This document shows, in pieces, positions 1 to 4,212 of a stretch of 5,851 nt of DNA. Each line of letters begins with the position of its first letter. The first letter of the stretch is position 1. The DNA comes from Sulfuricurvum sp. IAE1 (GTDB taxonomy: Bacteria; Campylobacterota; Campylobacteria; Campylobacterales; Sulfurimonadaceae). A program made the position numbers and the translations under genes. The notes under the pieces are model-generated. The model had not been told where the DNA came from. It ran no database searches and saw nothing but the letters and a program-made list of their open reading frames with translations. The DNA lies in contig CAMBHX010000101.1 in NCBI GenBank assembly GCA_945867285.1, positions 1-5,851 on the forward strand. The letters run 5' to 3'.

Positions 1-765
1 GGAGATGTCTATTTAGGTGCTCCCGTAGCGGTTCCTATTGATCCCAGACACCGTTTGGTCACAACCAAATATAATCCTGCACGTACATGGACCCCTGAAA
101 ATGCAGTTGGGATTGGTGGAACCTATATGTGTGTTTATGGGATGGAAGGGCCAGGGGGATATCAGTTTGTCGGGCGAACGGTACAGATGTGGAATCGTCA
201 TAAATCGACCCATGATTTCAAACCTGGTAAGCCATGGTTGTTAGAGTTCTTTGACCGGATCCGATTTTACCCAGTGTCTGAAGAAGAGCTTTTGCAGATG
301 CGAAAAGATTTTATCAACGGAACCTTTTCGTTGCGGATAGAGGAGGGGGAGTTTTCACTGGGCGAGTATTTCAACTTTTTAACAACCAATGAAGCATCCA
401 TTCGTGACTTCAAAGAGATTCAGCAACGCTCTTTCAAAGAAGAGCGTGAGCGCTGGGCAGCTTCAGGCATTTCAGCCTATGTCAGCGAAACCCTAGTGTC
501 CAATGAGGAGTCGGATTTTACTGAAATTCCGCAAGGGTGTGAGGCGGTTGTTAGTTTTCTATCGGGTAACGTGTGGGAGTTGTCTGTGAATGTTGGAGAT
601 CGTGTCAGAGAAGGGGATGCGCTCGTCATCATCGAGGCTATGAAATCCGAAGTGATGATTGAAGCCCCCATCGATGGAGAAGTGATCCAGATCCTATGTG
701 TTCCTGGCGATACGGTTCATACTGGTAATACCCTAGTGATACTCAAAACAGAGGATATGTTGTGA
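1..765 (+). CDS. Urea carboxylase (or guanidine carboxylase), C-terminal part, 5' end outside window
   Basis: This is a biotin-dependent carboxylase that uses ATP and bicarbonate to carboxylate urea to allophanate in the cytoplasm. The reading frame is open from base 1, so the 254 codons seen are only the C-terminal part of a protein usually near 1200 residues. Window residues 1 to about 65 (GDVYLGAPVAVPIDPRHRL, then TTKYNPARTWTP and YGMEGPGGYQFVGRT) match the end of the AHS1/PxpB-like carboxyltransferase region. A helical linker follows (FSLRIEEGEFSLGEYFNF to ERERWAASG). The last ~75 residues are a biotinyl carrier domain with the motif EAMKSEV; the biotinylated lysine is codon 643-645. The TTG at 55 is inside the gene and is not its start. 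The TGA stop overlaps the GTG of the hydrolase. Some family members prefer guanidine; the deciding carboxyltransferase residue lies upstream of this window, so the substrate is not settled. Family call very sure. Confidence 0.95.
   Translation, partial: GDVYLGAPVAVPIDPRHRLVTTKYNPARTWTPENAVGIGGTYMCVYGMEGPGGYQFVGRTVQMWNRHKSTHDFKPGKPWLLEFFDRIRFYPVSEEELLQMRKDFINGTFSLRIEEGEFSLGEYFNFLTTNEASIRDFKEIQQRSFKEERERWAASGISAYVSETLVSNEESDFTEIPQGCEAVVSFLSGNVWELSVNVGDRVREGDALVIIEAMKSEVMIEAPIDGEVIQILCVPGDTVHTGNTLVILKTEDML
751..755 (+). promoter_or_regulatory. Ribosome binding site of allophanate hydrolase
   Basis: GAGGA lies six bases before the GTG at 762, inside the last codons of the carboxylase gene. It supports the GTG as the start: the nearby in-frame alternatives are worse, and the ATG at 757 is in the carboxylase frame and is followed two codons later by that gene's stop. 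Confidence 0.75.
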
Positions 766-2492
766 AGAGCTTAAAAACAATCAATGATTATTTAGACAGT
801 TATCGAGTGGAAGGGTGTTGTGTAAGAGAAGTCGTAAAAAATTGTCTTGATTTATCTAATTCATTTGATGATAAGAATATTTGGATCACCAAAGTTGATC
901 TCGATTTTTTAGAACCCTATTTTGTCCGTTTGGAGCAGTGTGATCCTAGCTCATTGCCACTGTATGGTGTCCCTTTTGCTATCAAAGATAACATTGATGT
1001 AGCTCAATTGCCAACCACAGCAGGGTGTGCAGAGTTTGCGTATATCCCTGAAGAACATGCCTTTGTGGTTGCTCAGCTGATCGATGCAGGGGCTATTCCC
1101 TTAGGCAAAACCAATTTGGATCAATTCGCCTCAGGACTTGTTGGGACTCGCAGCCCCTATGGTGAGGGGATTAACCTGTTTGACTCTGATTATATCAGTG
1201 GAGGATCGAGTTCTGGTTCGGCATTGGCTGTCACAGCAGGTATAGTACCGTTTTCACTTGGGACCGATACGGCTGGATCAGGTCGCGTCCCTGCGGCATT
1301 TGGCAATATCGTCGGACTCAAACCCACCAAGGGTGCGTTGAGTAATAGAGGGGTGGTTCCCGCGTGTAAAAGTTTGGATTGTATCGCTATTTTTTCTCAT
1401 ACTTGTGAAGATGCAAACTATGTGTATGATCTGTGCAGTATTTATGATGAAGAGGACCCATTCTCACGTGTGAAATGTCATGGTAATTCTATAAATGGAG
1501 TCTTTACGTTTGGAGTTCCGCGTGCAGATCAACTCGAGTTTTTTGGAAACAGCGACTACCAAGAGCTCTATTGGGAGAGTGTCAGCACCCTAGAAAAAAT
1601 TGGAGGAAAGCGGATCGAGATTGATTTTTCACCCTTTATGGATGCGGCGAAACTCCTTTATCATGGTCCGTGGATTGCGGAGCGTTTTTGTGGTATTGAA
1701 GCATTTGCAACCTCTCACAGCGATGCGATGCTCGAGGTGACACGAGGGATTGTTCTCTCTGGTGCAAAACCGAGTGCGAGTGATGCGTTCAAAGGCTTTT
1801 ATCGTCTCTCAGAACTCAAACAGCTCAGTGAAGTAGTGATGAAATCGGTGGATTTGATCATCACTCCAACTGCTGGAACGATCTATAAACGAGACGAGAT
1901 TCGTAATAACCCACTGGAACTTAACACCAACCTAGGATATTACACCAATTTTATGAATCTGTTGGATTTATCAGCGTGCGCAGTTCCTGGTGGGTTTACA
2001 AAGAGAGGATTGCCATTTGGTATCACCCTTTTCTCTGATGCATGGAATGAGTCAGCCTTGTTAGGATTGGGGCAAAAATTTCAGCGTCACTGTAACACCA
2101 AGAGAGAATATATTACCCTCGCAGTGTGTGGTGCACATATGTCTGGATTGCCTCTCAATCCTGAATTGACCTCTCGTGGTGCATTCTTGGTAGAGAAATC
2201 GACAACCGCTCCCATCTATCGTTTTTTTGCACTGGAGAGTTTTTCTCCTCCACGTCCTGGATTGATACAAAGTGGTGACAATGGAGCCAGTATCGAAGTA
2301 GAATTGTGGAATATCCCAACAGAGCATTTTGGATCATTTTTTGATGGTGTACCATCACCGTTAGCTTTGGGAACACTCTTTTTAAACGATGGTAGAAGTG
2401 TCAAAGGATTTATGTGTGAAGGCTACGCGATAGAGGGTGCAACGGAAATCACATCGTTGGGCGGATGGAGAAGATATGTATCGGAAATGTAG
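762..2492 (+). CDS. atzF: Allophanate hydrolase (amidase-signature family)
   Basis: This cytoplasmic enzyme (EC 3.5.1.54) hydrolyses allophanate, the carboxylase product, to two ammonia and two CO2. The 576 residues are near the family's usual ~600. The amidase-signature core spans about residues 60-445. It shows the full Ser-cisSer-Lys triad: Lys75 in AIKDN, Ser149 in GGSSSGS, and Ser173 in GTDTAGSGRVPAAF. Their spacings (74 and 24) match those of AtzF and other amidase-signature enzymes. Residues ~453-572 form the allophanate-hydrolase-specific C-terminal domain, with VCGAHMSGLPLN at its start and the terminal ITSLGGWRRY, so the protein ends where the family ends. This domain separates it from GatA-like amidases. 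The GTG start overlaps the carboxylase TGA by four bases (GTGA), which implies one operon and translational coupling. No urease genes are seen. The symbol is by family; DUR1-type names are also used. Confidence 0.95.
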   Translation: MKSLKTINDYLDSYRVEGCCVREVVKNCLDLSNSFDDKNIWITKVDLDFLEPYFVRLEQCDPSSLPLYGVPFAIKDNIDVAQLPTTAGCAEFAYIPEEHAFVVAQLIDAGAIPLGKTNLDQFASGLVGTRSPYGEGINLFDSDYISGGSSSGSALAVTAGIVPFSLGTDTAGSGRVPAAFGNIVGLKPTKGALSNRGVVPACKSLDCIAIFSHTCEDANYVYDLCSIYDEEDPFSRVKCHGNSINGVFTFGVPRADQLEFFGNSDYQELYWESVSTLEKIGGKRIEIDFSPFMDAAKLLYHGPWIAERFCGIEAFATSHSDAMLEVTRGIVLSGAKPSASDAFKGFYRLSELKQLSEVVMKSVDLIITPTAGTIYKRDEIRNNPLELNTNLGYYTNFMNLLDLSACAVPGGFTKRGLPFGITLFSDAWNESALLGLGQKFQRHCNTKREYITLAVCGAHMSGLPLNPELTSRGAFLVEKSTTAPIYRFFALESFSPPRPGLIQSGDNGASIEVELWNIPTEHFGSFFDGVPSPLALGTLFLNDGRSVKGFMCEGYAIEGATEITSLGGWRRYVSEM

Positions 2493-2564
2493 CAAATTGA
2501 GCTGGGTCAATACATAGGCTTCGATGAAGACTTTGATAGTGTAATCGAAATATATGTTGATTAA
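2493..2564 (+). other. In-frame 23-codon open stretch after the hydrolase amber stop; possible gene relic
   Basis: Directly after the TAG (2490-2492), the same frame stays open for 23 sense codons to TAA at 2562-2564. It reads QIELGQYIGFDEDF and then DSVIEIYVD, an acidic, protein-like composition. It has no ATG, GTG or TTG start in that frame and no ribosome site of its own. The hydrolase already has its normal family C-terminus before the TAG, so this is not a missing end. It could be chance, the tail of a decayed gene fused by deletion, or a rare readthrough tail. I do not recognise it. Confidence 0.3.
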
Positions 2565-2567
2565 TTT

Positions 2568-2606
2568 CTCTCCCAAAGCATATACGAACGTTTGGGAGAG
2601 TTTTGA
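2568..2606 (+). terminator. Rho-independent terminator of the carboxylase-hydrolase operon
   Basis: CTCTCCCAAA (2568-2577) and TTTGGGAGAG (2591-2600) form a perfect 10-bp stem with a 13-base loop, followed at once by TTTTGATT. The T-rich tail is on the + strand side only, so it serves the + strand operon. It stands 75 bases after the hydrolase stop and just before the promoter of the next gene. Confidence 0.85.
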
Positions 2607-2623
2607 TTCATGATAGAGTGTTG

Positions 2624-2629
2624 TATAAT
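2624..2629 (+). promoter_or_regulatory. -10 box of the small membrane protein gene
   Basis: A consensus TATAAT ends five bases before the ATG at 2635. The expected transcription start, six to seven bases after the box, falls on or next to that ATG, predicting a leaderless mRNA. The best upstream -35-like run is only TTTTGA at 2601-2606 (17-base spacer), which is also the tail of the preceding terminator. Poor -35 boxes are usual in Campylobacterota. Confidence 0.6.
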
Positions 2630-2634
2630 TTCAT

Positions 2635-2946
2635 ATGAAACAAAAACTATTGAACAAAGCCCGTCAAATTTCCCAAAGTCCAAAAACAAAAGAAGCGCTA
2701 AAATCCATGAAGCCCGAAAAATCAATGTGGGGGTTTTTAGGTATTGTCCTCTTTTTGATTCTCCCTGAAATCATTGCATTTATCTATGGTATTGAAATCA
2801 CCGCTTATGCCAAAAAAGCTCTTTTAGCTTCACCGAGCTGGTTTGAAAAATACTATTTTGATTTTTTAGTCATGATGTTTGAAGAAGGGGGAAGCTGGTT
2901 TAATCTCGCTATCGGAGCAGCTTTTTTAGTGTGGTTCTTTTTTTAA
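2635..2946 (+). CDS. Small two-helix membrane protein, unknown function
   Basis: I do not recognise a named family for this 103-residue protein. Residues 1-30 are hydrophilic and rich in lysine (MKQKLLNKARQ..., ..KSMKPEKS), which should stay in the cytoplasm. A strongly hydrophobic segment spans about 33-51 (GFLGIVLFLILPEIIAFIY). It is followed by a loop with an aromatic and acidic amphipathic stretch (SWFEKYYFDFL, MMFEEGGSW, about 68-88). A second hydrophobic segment runs to the very C-terminus (about 89-103, ending FLVWFFF). This predicts a hairpin-like inner-membrane protein with both ends inside. No ribosome binding site precedes the ATG, but a -10 box abuts it. An alternative start is the ATG at 2707 (residue 25), which would remove most of the charged N-terminus. 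It is separated from the urea operon by a terminator, so a link to urea use is not indicated. Real gene likely; function unknown. Confidence 0.75.
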   Translation: MKQKLLNKARQISQSPKTKEALKSMKPEKSMWGFLGIVLFLILPEIIAFIYGIEITAYAKKALLASPSWFEKYYFDFLVMMFEEGGSWFNLAIGAAFLVWFFF

Positions 2947-3021
2947 AGTTGATCGCAGTAAAGTGCAAAATTCGATGATTCTATGTTCGATTTCTTTCAT
3001 ACGGAGGTTTGTAAATATTTC

Positions 3022-3044
3022 AAAAATGGGATAATAACCCCTTT
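3022..3044 (-). terminator. Weak terminator-like hairpin downstream of tRNA-Gly
   Basis: On the - strand, AAAGGGG and CCCATTT can pair around a TTATTAT loop: three G-C pairs, one mismatch, three A-T pairs. The stem runs straight into a T-rich stretch (TTTTTG). It sits ~45 bases past the tRNA 3' end, in the convergent gap 2947-3088. The stem is short, so this is only a candidate. Nothing else in the gap is recognised. Confidence 0.3.
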
Positions 3045-3088
3045 GTCAAATTATGAACGATTACTATTGTGATTTTAAAAGAGAAGAG

Positions 3089-3165
<77 letters not shown>

Positions 3166-3176
3166 ACACTTATGAA

Positions 3177-3206
3177 AGTATAGCGAAAAACTCAGTGATT
3201 ATTCAA
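3177..3206 (-). promoter_or_regulatory. Promoter of tRNA-Gly
   Basis: On the - strand TTGAAT (3201-3206) and TATACT (3177-3182) are 18 bases apart, and the -10 ends 11 bases before the tRNA 5' end, so only a very short leader is expected. The -35 overlaps the 3' arm of the hairpin at the end of the DUF3050 gene, so the tRNA can be transcribed independently of that gene. Confidence 0.55.
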
Positions 3207-3222
3207 GTGGATTGTCCCACTT
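3205..3222 (-). terminator. Hairpin at the stop codon of the DUF3050 gene; weak terminator candidate
   Basis: AAGTGG (3205-3210) and CCACTT (3217-3222) form a 6-bp perfect stem with a 6-base loop. Its 5' arm on the - strand begins inside the TGA stop (3222-3224). The tail after it is TTGAATAATC, with a T5 run only ~15 bases later, so termination may be partial and leak into the tRNA gene. Confidence 0.35.
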
Positions 3223-3995
3223 CATTTTTGGATTGCACATAAAACTCCATCCCAAAATTTTATTCTTGCTTGTATTGCACTTATGGCAGCTTCATGTGCT
3301 TCTTCGATTTTGATAGGATCATTGTCGCACAAAATCTCAAGCATACGAAGTGACAGTGGGCCGTGTTGATCACCATCAAGGTGAATATGGCGCTCTAGAT
3401 AATAGTGGAAAACCGCTGCTTGATCTTTTGTTATATTCATAGTGTCTAGTAGTGCACGAAACATTTCGGGAATAATATGTTCTCTTCCCAGTGCAAAAGC
3501 AGCAGCAATAACGTGAGGTTTATTACTATTGATAAAACCAAAAGTGGTTGCCATAAATTCTTTGGCTGGTTGTGGAATATCAAAATCTTGCATGGCAATT
3601 TCCAAAGAACTGTTGCTTACAAGATGAACGAAGTCTTTGATAGCTGTACTGCTTCTTGTTTGTACTTCTTCCATCGCAGTACAGTATAGTTCAAAATGGC
3701 TCGTATAAATTACAGTCCCATCTTCCAGCGGAAGCCCTTCATCGGATTCTTCTTCCAACACAATTTCATTAATAAATCGTCTCACTTTTGCGTCGCCACG
3801 AGGTAGCCATGGTGTTATTGTGGGTGCAAATTGATTTTGTAAGTATTTGACGAGTGACATGAAATCCCAAACAGAGTAGGCATGATGTTGCATAAAAAGA
3901 GTCAAGTGCTCCATACTTGAAACAGATGCATAAACGGGATGCGTAGCTAGATCTTTACGTAAAAGTTTAATTTTTTCAAGGGGAAAGAGGTTCAT
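3222..3995 (-). CDS. DUF3050 family protein, heme-oxygenase-like helical fold
   Basis: The 257 residues match the DUF3050 family along their length. Conserved blocks are LFMQHHAYSVWDFMSLVK (about 33-50), RRFINEIVLEEESDEG (72-87), SHFELY (99-104), KPHVIAAAFALGREHIIPEMF (159-179) and YYLERHIHLDGDQHGPLSLRM (198-218). The family is all-helical and grouped with heme oxygenase/TenA-like folds; its reaction is not established. The protein appears cytoplasmic: no signal peptide or membrane segment. The carboxylate and histidine residues at 77-86, 100, 172, 203, 207 and 211 could ligate metal, as in the diiron oxidases of this fold; that is inference. Start ATG 3993-3995 has an AGGA (4007-4010) eleven bases upstream, a slightly long gap, and a -10 box further up. 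It lies 217 bases after the kinase stop on the same strand and is probably separately transcribed. Confidence 0.9.
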   Translation of the reverse strand: MNLFPLEKIKLLRKDLATHPVYASVSSMEHLTLFMQHHAYSVWDFMSLVKYLQNQFAPTITPWLPRGDAKVRRFINEIVLEEESDEGLPLEDGTVIYTSHFELYCTAMEEVQTRSSTAIKDFVHLVSNSSLEIAMQDFDIPQPAKEFMATTFGFINSNKPHVIAAAFALGREHIIPEMFRALLDTMNITKDQAAVFHYYLERHIHLDGDQHGPLSLRMLEILCDNDPIKIEEAHEAAISAIQARIKFWDGVLCAIQK

Positions 3996-4024
3996 GAGAT
4001 GTAGAGTCCTGATTTTTTGAGAGG

Positions 4025-4030
4025 ATTATA
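4025..4030 (-). promoter_or_regulatory. -10 box of the DUF3050 gene
   Basis: TATAAT on the - strand lies 29 bases before the ATG and would give a leader of roughly 20-25 bases carrying the AGGA ribosome site. No good -35 is found at 16-18 bases upstream (AGATAA at the 17-base position), which fits a Campylobacterota-style promoter. Confidence 0.5.
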
Positions 4031-4142
4031 CTAACTGTAACCTTGTTTTATCTGTGTCATCCTTTGCTGGTATAACAGTTTTGTGTGGCAAGAATTTTTA
4101 CAAGAGTACTTTAAAGGGCAAAGTTTATTGAGTCTTGCTGTC

Positions 4143-4159
4143 AAAAACACTCTGTTTTT
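4143..4159. repeat. Local A/T hairpin overlapping the left arm of the inverted repeat; possible weak terminator
   Basis: AAAAACA, loop CTC, TGTTTTT make a 7-bp perfect hairpin with mostly A-T pairs. On the - strand it follows a G6 run (4162-4167) and ends in TTTTT, so it may stop kinase transcripts weakly. It shares bases 4143-4151 with the 14-bp arm, so the two pairings exclude each other. Confidence 0.4.
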
Positions 4160-4170
4160 ATCCCCCCAAA

Positions 4171-4204
4171 GACAAAATTGTCACGATTGAACCCAGAATT
4201 GTCC
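4171..4204. repeat. AATTGTC direct repeats at 21-bp spacing with an inverted GACAA
   Basis: AATTGTC occurs at 4176-4182 and 4197-4203, exactly 21 bases apart (two helical turns), with the inverted half GACAA at 4171-4175. It lies in the non-coding stretch just after the kinase stop. Spaced terminal repeats like this occur at the ends of some insertion sequences and at operators. No transposase is present here. Confidence 0.4.
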
Positions 4205-4212
4205 ATAACCGA

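Noticed and set aside
2061..2576. Several 60-90 residue - strand open frames over the hydrolase 3' end
   Set aside because: They overlap the well-supported hydrolase in antisense, have no family features, and look like shadows of its codon pattern.
3001..3010. GGAGG ribosome-site-like sequence in the convergent gap
   Set aside because: The starts within reach stop at once (TTG TAA; ATG GGA TAA at 3026), so no gene uses it.
3020..3050. TTGACA with CCCATTTT on the - strand, resembling a heat-shock sigma-32 or sigma-70 promoter
   Set aside because: No proper -10 at sigma-70 spacing, no gene downstream on that strand in the gap, and RpoH is absent from several well-studied Campylobacterota. The same bases better fit a weak terminator.
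3477..3689. + strand 70-codon frame inside the DUF3050 gene
   Set aside because: It is antisense to a conserved protein and has no domain or ribosome site.
4033..4080. AACTGT / ACAGTT inverted repeat upstream of the DUF3050 promoter
   Set aside because: Six-base arms with a 36-base gap and no pairing extension are expected by chance.
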